Source: an uncultured Lachnospiraceae bacterium (GTDB taxonomy: Bacteria > Bacillota > Clostridia > Lachnospirales > Lachnospiraceae). From it: a stretch of DNA of 64,000 nucleotides. The notes beneath the pieces are model-generated. The model was not told where the DNA came from, did no database searches, and saw only the letters and a list, made by a program, of their open reading frames with translations. Below, piece after piece: positions 18,807 through 28,428 of this stretch (the first letter of the stretch is position 1; each line of letters starts with the position of its first letter). The stretch lies in contig OMZG01000003.1 of the NCBI GenBank assembly GCA_900315505.1, forward strand, positions 1-64,000, given 5' to 3'. The position numbers and the translations under genes are program-made.

Positions 18807-19454
18807 ATGAAATCAATACTGCTTATCGGACTCGGACATTTCGGGACACTTATCGCAAAGGAAATAAATACACTCGGCCATCAGGTCATGGCAGTTGACA
18901 AAAATGAGGACAGGGTCAATGCAGCCCTTCCTTTTGTGACAGATGCCCTGATAGGTGACAGTACAAATGAGAATTTCCTCAATTCACTCGGAGTAAACAA
19001 CTACGATGTATGCATAGTGACAATAGGAGGAGATTTCCAGAGCTCACTAGAGACTACATCTCTTCTAAAGGAACTGGGAGGAAAGCTTGTTGTGGCAAGG
19101 GCTGACAGGGAGGTTCAGGAGAAATTTCTGCTGAGGAACGGAGCTGATGAGGTCGTAAATCCTGAAAAGCAGATAGCCAGATGGACTGCGATCAGGTTTA
19201 CATCAAGCTACATTCTCGATTATATAAAGATCGACGACGACCATGCCATCTTCGAGGTAAAGGTACCGGCTGAATGGGTCGGACTGCAGGTAAAGGAGCT
19301 TGAGATCCGCCAGAAATTCGGCATAAACATCATGGCCATCAAGGAAAATGGCGATATGAATGTGACAGTCTCTCCAGATGATATACTGAGGGAGGACGAG
19401 ACGCTTCTGGTTCTCGGAGAGCATAAGGCCATAAGAGAGTGCTTTCATCTGTAA
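18807..19454 (+). CDS. ktrA: KtrA/TrkA-type K+ channel regulatory subunit (RCK protein)
   Basis: This 215-residue cytoplasmic ring protein has an N-terminal Rossmann RCK domain (about 1-125; nucleotide loop GLGHFG, then AVDKNEDRV) and a C-terminal TrkA_C domain (about 135-215). In the family, ATP/ADP and c-di-AMP binding gate the KtrB pore. It follows ktrB in one operon, and pflA starts 13 bp after its stop. Confidence 0.93.
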   Translation: MKSILLIGLGHFGTLIAKEINTLGHQVMAVDKNEDRVNAALPFVTDALIGDSTNENFLNSLGVNNYDVCIVTIGGDFQSSLETTSLLKELGGKLVVARADREVQEKFLLRNGADEVVNPEKQIARWTAIRFTSSYILDYIKIDDDHAIFEVKVPAEWVGLQVKELEIRQKFGINIMAIKENGDMNVTVSPDDILREDETLLVLGEHKAIRECFHL

Positions 19455-19467
19455 GAAAAGGAATAAT

Positions 19468-20217
19468 ATGAGTGATATAAAAGCAAGAGTACATTCGCTG
19501 GAGAGCTTCGGCTCGGTTGACGGCCCGGGAATCAGGTATGTCATCTTCCTGCAGGGCTGTAACTTCAGATGCAGATACTGTCACAATCCGGATACCTGGA
19601 ATCCTGATGGTACGAAAAAGACAAAGCCGATGGAACTTTCGGCCGATCAGCTTATAGAAAAAGCACTTAAATACAAGCCTTACTGGGGAGATGAAGGCGG
19701 TATTACCGTAAGCGGTGGTGAGGCGCTGCTTCAGATAGATTTCCTGCTGGATTTTTTCAGGAAATGTCACGAGAAGGGAATAAACACCTGCCTTGATACC
19801 TCGGCCGGGCCATTTACAAGAGAGGAGCCGTTTTTTACAAAGTTTAAGGAGCTGATGAAATACACGGATCTGGTCATGCTGGATATAAAGCAGATCTTTG
19901 ATGACGAGCATATAAAGCTTACAGGTCATACAAACAAAAATGTCCTGGATGCGGCTGTCTGGATGTCAGAAAACGGAGTTCCCATGTGGATCCGACACGT
20001 GCTTGTTCCGGGAATCACGACCGATGAAAAGGAGCTTAAGGCTCTACGGGCTTTTATCGATACCCTAAAGACTGTAAAGAGAGTAGAGGTGCTTCCTTAC
20101 CATACTCTTGGCGTCTATAAGTACGAGGAACTCGGAATTCCTTATACACTGAAGGATGTGAACCCACCCACACAGGAGCAGGTGGATACGGCAAGAAAAA
20201 TTCTTGGAGCAATCTGA
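19468..20217 (+). CDS. pflA: pyruvate formate-lyase activating enzyme
   Basis: This 249-residue radical-SAM protein installs the glycyl radical on PflB. The [4Fe-4S] ligands are C31, C35 and C38 (CNFRCRYC), and the GGE motif is in VSGGEALLQ. Length is normal, without an extra ferredoxin domain, so this is the PflA form rather than a choline- or benzylsuccinate-lyase activase. It is linked to ktrBA rather than to pflB, though pflB is only 2 kb upstream on the same strand. Confidence 0.96.
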   Translation: MSDIKARVHSLESFGSVDGPGIRYVIFLQGCNFRCRYCHNPDTWNPDGTKKTKPMELSADQLIEKALKYKPYWGDEGGITVSGGEALLQIDFLLDFFRKCHEKGINTCLDTSAGPFTREEPFFTKFKELMKYTDLVMLDIKQIFDDEHIKLTGHTNKNVLDAAVWMSENGVPMWIRHVLVPGITTDEKELKALRAFIDTLKTVKRVEVLPYHTLGVYKYEELGIPYTLKDVNPPTQEQVDTARKILGAI

Positions 20218-20225
20218 AAAAACTA

Positions 20226-20254
20226 TTGACAACATGATATAAAAGTAGTATCAT
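20226..20254 (+). promoter_or_regulatory. tRNA-Leu promoter
   Basis: TTGACA (20226-20231), exactly 17 bp, then TATCAT (20249-20254), 27 bases before the tRNA. This is a strong sigma-A promoter. Confidence 0.8.
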
Positions 20255-20281
20255 AACTGTATTCGTGCGAAACGAACAATT

Positions 20282-20366
20282 GCAGGAATGGCGGAATTGG
20301 CAGACGCGCAGGCTTCAGGTGCCTGTGGCTATTGCAGTCGTGAGGGTTCAAGTCCCTTTTCCTGCA
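20282..20366 (+). tRNA. tRNA-Leu (anticodon CAG)
   Basis: An 85-nt class II tRNA. The acceptor stem pairs GCAGGAA (20282-20288) with TTCCTGC (20359-20365), the discriminator is A, and CCA is not encoded. The anticodon loop CTTCAGG gives CAG. A long variable arm is present and the T loop is TTCAAGT. These traits are those of bacterial tRNA-Leu. Confidence 0.96.
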
Positions 20367-20398
20367 TTACACAATGGCAGTTAAGGCTACAAAGAAAG

Positions 20399-20430
20399 GA
20401 GCGGTTATTTTTCATAATAGTCCGCTCTTT
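20399..20430 (+). terminator. weak hairpin after tRNA-Leu
   Basis: GAGCGG (20399-20404) pairs with CCGCTC (20422-20427) across a 17-base loop, followed by TTTATTTG. It may be a weak terminator that lets transcription enter dgt. Confidence 0.45.
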
Positions 20431-20492
20431 ATTTGTCTAAAAAAGGCAGCCGGTCATGAACAGCTGCATACGGGGATGGAGAGGAGAATGAT

Positions 20493-21509
20493 ATGCTGAT
20501 ACGTGAACGCATTGAGCAGATGGAAAAGGACGAGCTCTCGGAGTTCGCGACGATGTCAGTGAATTCGAGAGGAAGAGTCAGGGAAGAGGAGCAGTGCGAT
20601 ATCAGACCGGTGTTCCAGAGAGACAGGGACAGGATACTCCATTGCAAGGCATTCAGAAGGCTCATGAACAAGACTCAGGTATTCCTGTATCCGATGGGTG
20701 ACCATTACAGGACGCGTATGAGTCATACGCTTGAGGTAGCGCAGAATGCAAGGACGATAGGCAGAGCCCTGAGACTCAATGAGAGCCTGATTGAGGCTAT
20801 AGCATTAGGACACGATCTCGGACATACACCGTTCGGACATGCAGGAGAGGATGTGCTGAATAAGTGCACGCTAGGAGGCTTCATTCATTCAGAACAGTCA
20901 GTACGAATAGTAGAGAAGCTCGAGAAGGATGGAAAGGGACTGAATCTCACCTGGGAGGTCCGTGACGGCATCAGGAACCATCAGACAGAGGGGACTCCGC
21001 ATACGCCGGAGGGAGCCGTGGTGCGCATCAGTGACAAGATAGCATATATCTATGCGGATGTGGATGATGCGATCAGAGGGGAGATCATCACCGAAGAGGA
21101 CATCCCAATGGAGATCAGGAAGACTCTTGGCATGAATGCGAAGGCAAGGCTGAATACAATGATCCATGATGTGATCATGAACAGCGAGGGAACGGCCGAT
21201 ATTCATATGTCTGATGAGGTCAGGCAGGCAGCCACAGATCTCCGCGCATTTCTTTTCAGGAATGTGTATAAAAATCCCAAGGCCAAGGGCGAAGAGGTCA
21301 AGGCAAAGAGGATGATAAAGATGCTCTTCGAGTATTACAATGATAATCCGGATGCACTGCCAGAGAAGTATTATGAGGCAATAGGCAGGGACGGGGATAC
21401 ACAGGAGAGAGTCATCTGTGATTATATAGCAGGGATGACGGACAGCTACTGCAGGACGAAGTTTTCAGAATTTTTCATTCCGAAGGCCTGGGAGGTCGAT
21501 GGTATTTGA
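20493..21509 (+). CDS. dgt: deoxyguanosinetriphosphate triphosphohydrolase-like HD protein
   Basis: This 338-residue HD-domain enzyme splits dNTPs to deoxynucleosides and triphosphate. The N-terminus reads DIRPVFQRDRDRILHCKAFRRL. The HD metal site is in HTLEVAQNART and HDLGHTPFGHAGE, where the paired histidine-aspartate is intact. Length fits the short dGTPase-like clade of Firmicutes. The gene is followed by dnaG with a TTGA start-stop overlap, a common Lachnospiraceae order (dgt-dnaG-rpoD). Confidence 0.93.
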   Translation: MLIRERIEQMEKDELSEFATMSVNSRGRVREEEQCDIRPVFQRDRDRILHCKAFRRLMNKTQVFLYPMGDHYRTRMSHTLEVAQNARTIGRALRLNESLIEAIALGHDLGHTPFGHAGEDVLNKCTLGGFIHSEQSVRIVEKLEKDGKGLNLTWEVRDGIRNHQTEGTPHTPEGAVVRISDKIAYIYADVDDAIRGEIITEEDIPMEIRKTLGMNAKARLNTMIHDVIMNSEGTADIHMSDEVRQAATDLRAFLFRNVYKNPKAKGEEVKAKRMIKMLFEYYNDNPDALPEKYYEAIGRDGDTQERVICDYIAGMTDSYCRTKFSEFFIPKAWEVDGI

Positions 21510-23293
21510 GTTATTATGACCAGGACACGATAGAAGAGGTCCGCAGGGCCAATGATATAGTCGATGTGATAAAGGAGTATGTCCCGCTGAAGAAGAGTGG
21601 CAGCAATTACTTCGGGCTGTGTCCTTTTCATGGGGAGAAGACACCGTCATTTTCAGTGTCACCATCGAGACAGATGTACCACTGCTTCGGATGCGGGGCA
21701 AGCGGAACTGTCTACCAGTTCATGGAGAATTACCTGCATATGTCGTTCCCTGAGGCGGTAGAGGCACTTGCGGACAGGGCAGGAATCACGCTGAAGAAGC
21801 AGGAGCTTACCAGCGAGCAGAAGAGGAAGAACGACAGAAGGAAGACACTTCTTGCTATACAGAAGGATGCAGCAGTTTACTTTTACAGCCTGCTCCACAG
21901 TCCCAGAGGGGAGAAATGTCTGGAATATTTCAGGAACAGGGGACTATCAGATGAGACGATGACGAAATTCGGCCTGGGGTATTCCGACAGCTATTCGAAT
22001 GATCTGTATGAGTATCTTAAGAAAAAGGGTTATTCTGACGATATACTCCGTGACAGTGGTCTCGTGACCTTTTCCGAGCAGTATGGTATGCAGGACAAGT
22101 TCTGGGACAGGGCGATGTTTCCGGTTATGGACCAGTATTCCAAGGTCATAGCCTTCGGTGGCAGGCTCATGGGAGACGGGAAGCCGAAGTATCTCAATTC
22201 GCCTGAGACAGAGATTTTCCACAAGAGCTACAATCTCTATGGACTTAATCTGGCCAGACGTACGCGGAGGAATTATTTTATCCTGTGTGAGGGGTACATG
22301 GATGTCATAGCCCTGCACCAGGCAGGTTTTGACTGTGCAGTAGCGTCTCTTGGGACGTCCCTTACGCCAGGGCAGGTGGATATCATAGCACGCATTACGA
22401 AGAACGTTTACCTGTCGTATGACAGCGATGGGGCCGGAGTGAATGCAATACTGCGCGCGATTCCGATGTTTAAGGCCAAGGGCATTACGATGAGAGTCAT
22501 ACACATGGATCCATACAAGGACCCTGATGAGTTCATCAAGGCACTCGGAGCAGATGAGTATCAGAAGCGGATCGATGAAGCAGAGAATTTTTTTATCTTT
22601 GAGATAAGACAGCTTCAGAAGCAGTATGATATGTCGGACCCGGCGGAGAGGACCCGCTTCGAGACTGAGACAGCAAGGAAGCTTATTGAGTTCCATATAG
22701 AGCTCGAGAGAGATAATTATACAGATACGGTGTGCAGGGAATTCAATATTCCTGTGGATGCCATGAGATCGCTTGTCAGGCGGCTTGCAGCGGAGGAGAT
22801 GAATCGTCCGATCCGCATCAATACAAGGCCGGCAGAGAATTCCGATGCGCCGGTAGCCAGGAAGGATGACCCGGATGAGATGAGACTTCTGTCATGGATT
22901 TCAGACAGGCCGGATCTGTTTCAGACGATGGCTGACTATCTGAAGCCGGAGGATTTCGATGAAGGCATACTACGCGATATAGCGGCACAGATGTATGGAC
23001 AGATAGAGAAAAACGGGATAGTAAATCCCGCTGTCATAATAGATTCTTTTGATGAGGTAGAGGATCAGAACCGGGCTTCATGGATATTCCATGAGAATGT
23101 CAGGTCACTTCAGGAGACTCCGAAGGAAGATAAGGGAAAGGCATTCATCATGACCCTGTCAAGGGTAGTGAGGAAGGCATACGATAGGCGGATTGGTACT
23201 CTTGATGCGACAGACACGAAGCGTTTTGAACTGATACGTGAGGAGAAGGAATCGCTCGATAAGATTGCAAAACTGAGAATAGCCGATGCATAA
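21506..23293 (+). CDS. dnaG: DNA primase
   Basis: This 595-residue enzyme makes RNA primers at the replication fork. The CHC2 zinc finger has C39, H42, C60 and C63. The TOPRIM core (about 250-345) shows [13 protein letters not shown] and SYDSDGAG, with the acidic metal ligands. The C-terminal part (about 440-595) contacts the DnaB helicase. It begins at TTG overlapping the dgt stop (TTGA), so translation is coupled. rpoD follows after 14 bp, making the classical macromolecular-synthesis operon without rpsU. Confidence 0.97.
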   Translation: MSYYDQDTIEEVRRANDIVDVIKEYVPLKKSGSNYFGLCPFHGEKTPSFSVSPSRQMYHCFGCGASGTVYQFMENYLHMSFPEAVEALADRAGITLKKQELTSEQKRKNDRRKTLLAIQKDAAVYFYSLLHSPRGEKCLEYFRNRGLSDETMTKFGLGYSDSYSNDLYEYLKKKGYSDDILRDSGLVTFSEQYGMQDKFWDRAMFPVMDQYSKVIAFGGRLMGDGKPKYLNSPETEIFHKSYNLYGLNLARRTRRNYFILCEGYMDVIALHQAGFDCAVASLGTSLTPGQVDIIARITKNVYLSYDSDGAGVNAILRAIPMFKAKGITMRVIHMDPYKDPDEFIKALGADEYQKRIDEAENFFIFEIRQLQKQYDMSDPAERTRFETETARKLIEFHIELERDNYTDTVCREFNIPVDAMRSLVRRLAAEEMNRPIRINTRPAENSDAPVARKDDPDEMRLLSWISDRPDLFQTMADYLKPEDFDEGILRDIAAQMYGQIEKNGIVNPAVIIDSFDEVEDQNRASWIFHENVRSLQETPKEDKGKAFIMTLSRVVRKAYDRRIGTLDATDTKRFELIREEKESLDKIAKLRIADA

Positions 23294-23307
23294 AGGAGGA
23301 ACCTTAT

Positions 23308-24735
23308 ATGGCTGAGTCCATAAAGAAAACAACGGCGAAGAAGACAGAGGATAAGGAGAAAAAGACCACGGCAGCAGCAAAAAAGACTACTGCAGCAAAG
23401 AAGACAACCACTACAGAAAAGAAGCCTGCGGCAAAGAAGACCACAGCTACGAAGAAGACCACTGCTACAGCAAAGAAGGCTGCTACTACGACAAAGAAAG
23501 CTGCTACAGCAAAGAAGACATCTACCACATCGAAGAAGCCTGCAGCAAAGAAGGCTGATACAAAGGCAGCAAAGGCCGCAGAAGAGAAGAACGGCATGAC
23601 GACAGAGGAGAAGGAGCATCTTTTCACAAAGAAGCTTCAGGATCTGCTCGATATCGCAAAGAAGAAAAAGAATGTCCTCGAGTACAATGAGATCAGGGAG
23701 TACTTCAATGGACTGAATCTGAACGACAAGCAGTTCGATAAGATACTCGATTTTCTCGAGAGCAATAATGTCGACGTACTCAGGGATGATGTCGACTCTG
23801 ATGAGGATATCCCTGAACCGGACGATGATTTCGTCCCATCAGAGGAGGATGAGGTAGACCTCGAGAATATTGACCTTTCGGTGCCTGAGGGTGTGTCGAT
23901 CGAGGATCCGGTCAGAATGTATCTGAAGGAGATAGGTAAGGTACCTCTTCTGACAGCCGACCAGGAGATCGAGCTGGCAAAGAATATGGAGTCGGATGAT
24001 CCGGCTGTAAGGACAGCAGCGAAGAAAAAGCTGGCCGAGGCAAATCTGAGACTCGTTGTCTCGATAGCAAAGAAATATATCGGAAGAGGAATGCTTTTCC
24101 TCGATCTGATACAGGAAGGAAACCTGGGTCTCATCAAGGCTGTCGAGAAGTTCGACTACAAGAAGGGCTACAAATTTTCAACCTACGCCACCTGGTGGAT
24201 TCGTCAGGCTATCACCCGTGCAATTGCAGATCAGGCCCGTACGATCCGGATACCGGTGCACATGGTGGAGACCATCAACAAGCTGATACGTGTACAGCGT
24301 CAGCTGCTTCAGGAGCTCGGCCGTGAGCCGACCCCTGAGGAGCTGGCAGAAGAGATGGATATGTCGGTTGACAGAGTCAGGGAGATCCAGAAGATTTCAC
24401 AGGAGCCGGTGTCTCTTGAGACACCTATCGGTGAAGAGGAGGATTCGCATCTCGGAGATTTTATTCCGGATGATAATATGCCGGTGCCTTCAGATGCTGC
24501 TACCTATACCCTTCTCAGAGAGCAGCTCAATGATGTGCTTGATACCCTGACCCCTAGAGAGAAAAAGGTCCTGATCCTCAGATTCGGACTCAAGGACGGA
24601 AGAGCCCGCACACTCGAGGAGGTGGGCAAGGAGTTCAATGTCACGAGAGAGCGAATCAGACAGATCGAGGCCAAGGCTCTCCGCAAGCTCCGTCATCCGA
24701 GCAGAAGCAAGAAGCTGAAGGATTATTTAGAATAA
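23308..24735 (+). CDS. rpoD: primary sigma factor RpoD (SigA) with a long Lys/Thr/Ala-rich N-terminal extension
   Basis: A 475-residue housekeeping sigma factor. Residues 1 to about 90 are a histone-H1-like low-complexity tail of AAKKTT-type repeats. Region 1.1-like sequence follows (about 100-170), then regions 1.2-4: [10 protein letters not shown], the -10 binding region 2.4 in [15 protein letters not shown], and the -35 HTH in [27 protein letters not shown]. Bacillus SigA has about 370 residues, so nearly all the extra length is the basic tail. GGAGG precedes the ATG, and the last base of the stop TAA is the first base of the trmK ATG. Confidence 0.98.
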   Translation: MAESIKKTTAKKTEDKEKKTTAAAKKTTAAKKTTTTEKKPAAKKTTATKKTTATAKKAATTTKKAATAKKTSTTSKKPAAKKADTKAAKAAEEKNGMTTEEKEHLFTKKLQDLLDIAKKKKNVLEYNEIREYFNGLNLNDKQFDKILDFLESNNVDVLRDDVDSDEDIPEPDDDFVPSEEDEVDLENIDLSVPEGVSIEDPVRMYLKEIGKVPLLTADQEIELAKNMESDDPAVRTAAKKKLAEANLRLVVSIAKKYIGRGMLFLDLIQEGNLGLIKAVEKFDYKKGYKFSTYATWWIRQAITRAIADQARTIRIPVHMVETINKLIRVQRQLLQELGREPTPEELAEEMDMSVDRVREIQKISQEPVSLETPIGEEEDSHLGDFIPDDNMPVPSDAATYTLLREQLNDVLDTLTPREKKVLILRFGLKDGRARTLEEVGKEFNVTRERIRQIEAKALRKLRHPSRSKKLKDYLE

Positions 24736-25418
24736 TGAAGAACAGGTTATCAGAAAGGCTTGGAGCTGTATATGATCTGGTGACTGATGGAAGCGTGGTT
24801 GCAGACGTTGGCTGCGATCACGCTTTTTTGTCAATAGCACTGGTATCGGACGGCAGGGCACCCAGGGCTTATGCGTGCGATGTGAACAGAGGACCGCTGG
24901 ATAAGGCATCAGAGAATATAGAGGCAGCAGGCCTTTCAGAGAAAATAACTACAGTGCTTTCCAACGGCCTTGCAGGACTCACGGAACCGGTGGATTCCAT
25001 AGTGATCTGCGGCATGGGAGGCCCGCTTATTATCTCCATACTTCAGAGTGGTCTGGGGAAGGCAAGGCAGGCAAAGGAGCTTATACTTTCGCCTCAGTCG
25101 GATGCAGCAAGTGTCAGATGCTGGTTACAGGACAATGATTTTTCTCTTGAGGAAGAAAAAGCGGTTATTGACTCCGGGAAATATTATGAGATAATAAGGG
25201 TGGTGCCGTCGGAGGCAGCACAGGGCTGGGGAGATGGCAGCGACTTTTCCATGAAATACGGACCGTACCTTCTTGCACACAGGGATGAGGTGCTTATTGC
25301 CCGTATGAAAAAAAGGATCAGAGTCATTGAGGAAATACTTGAAGGAATCGATGTCTCCAGTCCCAGGTATGAGGAGCTGAAAGGAGAAGAAGAGCTATGC
25401 AGGAATTTTGTGAAATAA
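24735..25418 (+). CDS. trmK: tRNA (adenine22-N1)-methyltransferase
   Basis: This 227-residue SAM-dependent enzyme has a Rossmann core with the SAM loop VADVGCDHAFLSIAL (about 22-36), acidic D49 in ACDVNRGPL, and the motif ICGMGGPLI. The C-terminal helical part binds tRNA. The place right after rpoD, with a one-base stop/start overlap, is the conserved order in Firmicutes. No Nif3-like partner follows; a kinase gene does. Confidence 0.92.
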   Translation: MKNRLSERLGAVYDLVTDGSVVADVGCDHAFLSIALVSDGRAPRAYACDVNRGPLDKASENIEAAGLSEKITTVLSNGLAGLTEPVDSIVICGMGGPLIISILQSGLGKARQAKELILSPQSDAASVRCWLQDNDFSLEEEKAVIDSGKYYEIIRVVPSEAAQGWGDGSDFSMKYGPYLLAHRDEVLIARMKKRIRVIEEILEGIDVSSPRYEELKGEEELCRNFVK

Positions 25419-27055
25419 GGATAAATGGCGGTGACACGCAGGAGGTTCCGCGCGGTCAGAGGCTTTCAGACCTGGCAAAGAAGGTCTACGGAGAAGACTA
25501 TGAGCAGGCGGTGCTTGCAATATATAATGAAAAGCTCACGGAGCTTACACATGATGTGAAAAGGGACGGAAGCATAGATTTCCTTACTACTGACAATAAG
25601 GATGGGCAGAGAGCATACAGGAGAAGTCTTATTTTTCTCATGCACAAGGCACTCCACGAGCTTTTCCCTGAAGAAAAGCCTACGGTATTCGTACAGTATT
25701 CTATCGGTGATGGATATTACTGTACCTTTGGCGGAGGCAGGAGAACCACGAAGAAACTGCTTTCGGATCTGAAGAAAAAGATGAAGGAGATAGTCGCACT
25801 TGATCTTCCGATCACAAAGAATACCTATCCGACCTCAGAGGCAATAGAGCTTTTTGCAAAGGGTGGTATGCCTGACAAGGAAAAGCTGCTGCACTACAGG
25901 TCGAATTCAAGCACTAATATCTACGAGATCGACGGGATCCACGACTATTTCTATGGCTATATGGTCCCATCGACCGGTTATCTGAAGACCTTCGACATAG
26001 AGCCGTTTGATGACGGATTCGTGCTCAGATTTCCGGGAAATGACGGGAGGATAGGAGAATTCAATCCTCCGGTGAAGCTTTTCTCTGTGCTGAAGCGTAC
26101 CAGGGAATGGGCTGCTGCGATGGATATAAATACAGTCGGGGCTCTGAATGATGCCATTTCGCAGGGACGCACAAAGGAGATGATCCTGATGCAGGAGGCC
26201 TTTATGGAGGAGCGTATCGGCGCACTGGCTAATGAGATAGCATCGGACAGGAACCGCAAGTTCATAATGATAGCAGGACCGTCATCATCGGGCAAGACTA
26301 CGTTTTCAAAGAGGCTTTCTATACAGCTCAAGGCCAGGGGTCTGAACCCTCATGCGGTGTCGCTTGACAATTATTATCTCGATCATGACCAGATGCCTGT
26401 TGATGAGAATGGAGAGCGTGACTTCGAAGCCCTTGAATGTCTTGATATAGAGCAGTTCAATGAGGATATGACAAGGCTTCTGAAGGGTGAGAGGGTTATA
26501 CTCCCGATATTCGATTTTGTCGCGCAGAAGAGGGCGCCGGAGGGCATTCCTATGCAGCTGGCAGAGAATGATGTCCTCGTGCTTGAGGGAATCCACGGCC
26601 TGAATGACAGGCTGAGCTATTCACTTCCGAAGGAATCGAAGTACAAGATTTATATATCAGCTCTTACGCAGCTCTCAATTGATGAGCACAATCCGCTGTC
26701 CACTACTGACGGACGTCTCATCAGACGTATTGTCCGTGATGCGAGGACGCGTGGCACGACAGCTGAGGAGACGATAGCGATGTGGGATTCAGTGCATCGT
26801 GGTGAGAAAAACAATATCTTCCCCTTCCAGGAATCAGCCGATGCTATGTTCAATTCAGCGCTCATCTACGAGATGGCGGTCCTGAAGATATATGCGGAGC
26901 CGCTTCTCTATGGCATACCTGTGACCAGCAAGCAGCATTCAGAGGCCAAGCGTCTTCTGAAGCTTCTCGATTACTTCCTTCCGATGCCGACCGAGGATAT
27001 TGCAAATACATCCCTTATCCGTGAGTTCATCGGCGGCAGCTGTTTCAACGTATGA
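25397..27055 (+). CDS. TGS-domain uridine/nucleoside kinase
   Basis: This 552-residue fusion has a TGS domain (about 1-65), a region like the second additional domain of threonyl-tRNA synthetase (about 70-220), and a C-terminal P-loop kinase of the uridine kinase/PRK family (about 275-500; P-loop GPSSSGKTTF 294-303, then DNYYLDHDQMP). Such fusions are common in Clostridia and annotated as nucleoside kinases; the true substrate is unsettled. The start overlaps trmK by 22 bp with GGAGAAG ahead. The TGA stop is part of a GGGAC palindrome. Confidence 0.88.
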   Translation: MQEFCEIRINGGDTQEVPRGQRLSDLAKKVYGEDYEQAVLAIYNEKLTELTHDVKRDGSIDFLTTDNKDGQRAYRRSLIFLMHKALHELFPEEKPTVFVQYSIGDGYYCTFGGGRRTTKKLLSDLKKKMKEIVALDLPITKNTYPTSEAIELFAKGGMPDKEKLLHYRSNSSTNIYEIDGIHDYFYGYMVPSTGYLKTFDIEPFDDGFVLRFPGNDGRIGEFNPPVKLFSVLKRTREWAAAMDINTVGALNDAISQGRTKEMILMQEAFMEERIGALANEIASDRNRKFIMIAGPSSSGKTTFSKRLSIQLKARGLNPHAVSLDNYYLDHDQMPVDENGERDFEALECLDIEQFNEDMTRLLKGERVILPIFDFVAQKRAPEGIPMQLAENDVLVLEGIHGLNDRLSYSLPKESKYKIYISALTQLSIDEHNPLSTTDGRLIRRIVRDARTRGTTAEETIAMWDSVHRGEKNNIFPFQESADAMFNSALIYEMAVLKIYAEPLLYGIPVTSKQHSEAKRLLKLLDYFLPMPTEDIANTSLIREFIGGSCFNV

Positions 27056-27078
27056 AAAAGGGGACGGGTCCCTTTTTC
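27054..27078. repeat. GAAAAAGGGGAC-GG-GTCCCTTTTTC palindrome, copy 1
   Basis: A near-perfect inverted repeat (27054-27065 with 27068-27078, one unpaired G, 2-base loop) supplies bases 2 and 3 of the kinase stop codon TGA. A second copy stands at the other end of the ClC gene (28268-28298). It resembles the GGGAC/GTCCC palindromes dispersed in many Clostridia (from memory, not searched). Confidence 0.85.
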
Positions 27079-27102
27079 ACCAAATTCAAAAATTTGAATA
27101 AT

Positions 27103-28272
27103 ATGAAATCGAAAATAACCGGAATCATCAGAATACTTATAATCGCGATAATCCTTGGCCTCATCCTTGGTCTGGCCGGAGGTGCCTTCTATCTCTGCAT
27201 CAGAGGTGCGACAGGACTGAGGAGGGCTTATCCGGCCTTTCTTCTTCTGCTGCCTGTAGGAGCGTTGCTTATCACACTCTTCTACAGATACCTTGAGAAG
27301 GAAAGCGATGGTGGTACGAACCGTGTGCTTGAAGCCACCTATTCCGATACACCGGTTTCTATAAGGATGGCACCGGCAATTTTTGTCTCGACGGTATTCT
27401 CTCATCTGTGCGGAGCATCAGTTGGCCGTGAGGGAGCTGCTCTTCAGCTCGGCGGTTCAGTCGGGTACAATATTGGAAGAGTATTCAGACTGTCAGATGA
27501 AGAGAAGAGAATGTGTGTGGTCCTTGGTATGAGTGCCTGCTTTTCAGCTCTTTTCGGAACTCCTATGGCTGCAGCTGTTTTTGCACTGGAGATCGCTATA
27601 GTAGGCAGGATGAGTCTCAGGTGGCTGCTACCATCAATCCTGGCGTCGTATGTGGCGAGATTTACAGCCAGGGCAATCGGTGCGCCGGATATGAAGATGA
27701 AGCTCGCGCGCAGTGCTTCATTTACAGGCCTTAATATATTCGCAATGATAGTGATAGCCGCTGCATGCGGGATTGTTGCATGGCTATTTGTCACACTGCT
27801 GCACAGATGCAAGCCTGGTATCAGGAATCCCCATGTGAATGCCGTAGTTCTGGGAGCCATAGTTCTGGGGCTGTCATTTATCTTCAGAGGCCAGACGTAC
27901 AATGGTGCGGGAGTAGAGCTTATCCCACAGTTCATGGAAGGACAGGCAGCACCATGGCAGTTTGCTGTGAAAATGCTGTTTACACTTCTGTCTGTATGGG
28001 CCGGATACAGAGGCGGAGAGATTGTTCCGTCATTTTATATCGGAGCTGCTCTTGGAGCTGCACTTGGTAATCTGGTGGGACTTGATCCGGCACTGTCATG
28101 TGCAATAGGAATGGTCTCGCTTTTCTGCGGAGTCACGAACTGCCCGATAGCAGCTTTCATTATTGGCATTGAAATATTCGGCGCTGGCGCAGCACCATTT
28201 TTCCTTGTGGCATCAGCGTTGGCGTTCGCATGCAGCGGAAGGGCCAGTCTATATACATCTCAGAAAAGATGA
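27103..28272 (+). CDS. ClC-family chloride channel/transporter
   Basis: This membrane protein of 389 residues has about ten to twelve helices. ClC selectivity stretches are visible: GREGAALQLG (external glutamate gate in GREGP-type loop), LGMSACFSALFGTPMAAAVFALE and the later GGEIVPSFYIGAALG. It lacks the cytosolic CBS pair, as in many bacterial ClCs. An in-frame ATG at 27052 overlaps the kinase stop but would encode the palindrome (KKGTGPFF), so I prefer 27103 (MKSKITGIIRIL). Neither start has a Shine-Dalgarno. Both gene ends carry the GGGAC palindrome. Confidence 0.9.
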   Translation: MKSKITGIIRILIIAIILGLILGLAGGAFYLCIRGATGLRRAYPAFLLLLPVGALLITLFYRYLEKESDGGTNRVLEATYSDTPVSIRMAPAIFVSTVFSHLCGASVGREGAALQLGGSVGYNIGRVFRLSDEEKRMCVVLGMSACFSALFGTPMAAAVFALEIAIVGRMSLRWLLPSILASYVARFTARAIGAPDMKMKLARSASFTGLNIFAMIVIAAACGIVAWLFVTLLHRCKPGIRNPHVNAVVLGAIVLGLSFIFRGQTYNGAGVELIPQFMEGQAAPWQFAVKMLFTLLSVWAGYRGGEIVPSFYIGAALGAALGNLVGLDPALSCAIGMVSLFCGVTNCPIAAFIIGIEIFGAGAAPFFLVASALAFACSGRASLYTSQKR

Positions 28273-28298
28273 AAAAGGGACCTGTCCCTTTTTTCATC
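28268..28298. repeat. GATGAAAAAGGGAC-CT-GTCCC palindrome, copy 2 (possible terminator)
   Basis: A 14-bp stem (28268-28281 with 28284-28298, one extra T) contains the TGA stop of the ClC gene. The T run in the right arm lets it act as a terminator. A small palindrome TGTGCA-3-TGCACA (28299-28313) follows directly. Confidence 0.85.
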
Positions 28299-28379
28299 TG
28301 TGCATATTGCACAAAAACAGCATTGTAATTTTGTAAAAGATTCCTCGATGACATTTCGGGGAATTTTTGTTATCATATA

Positions 28380-28408
28380 GGAAACGGAATTAAAAGAGAT
28401 TAGTTTCC
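28380..28408 (+). promoter_or_regulatory. possible operator of the TetR gene
   Basis: GGAAAC (28380-28385) and GTTTCC (28403-28408) form a 6-bp inverted repeat with a 17-bp gap in the leader of the TetR gene, just after a TATCAT-like -10. The position fits autorepression. The dyad is short, so this is tentative. Confidence 0.35.
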
Positions 28409-28428
28409 AGTTTACCTGAGGAGGCCTA

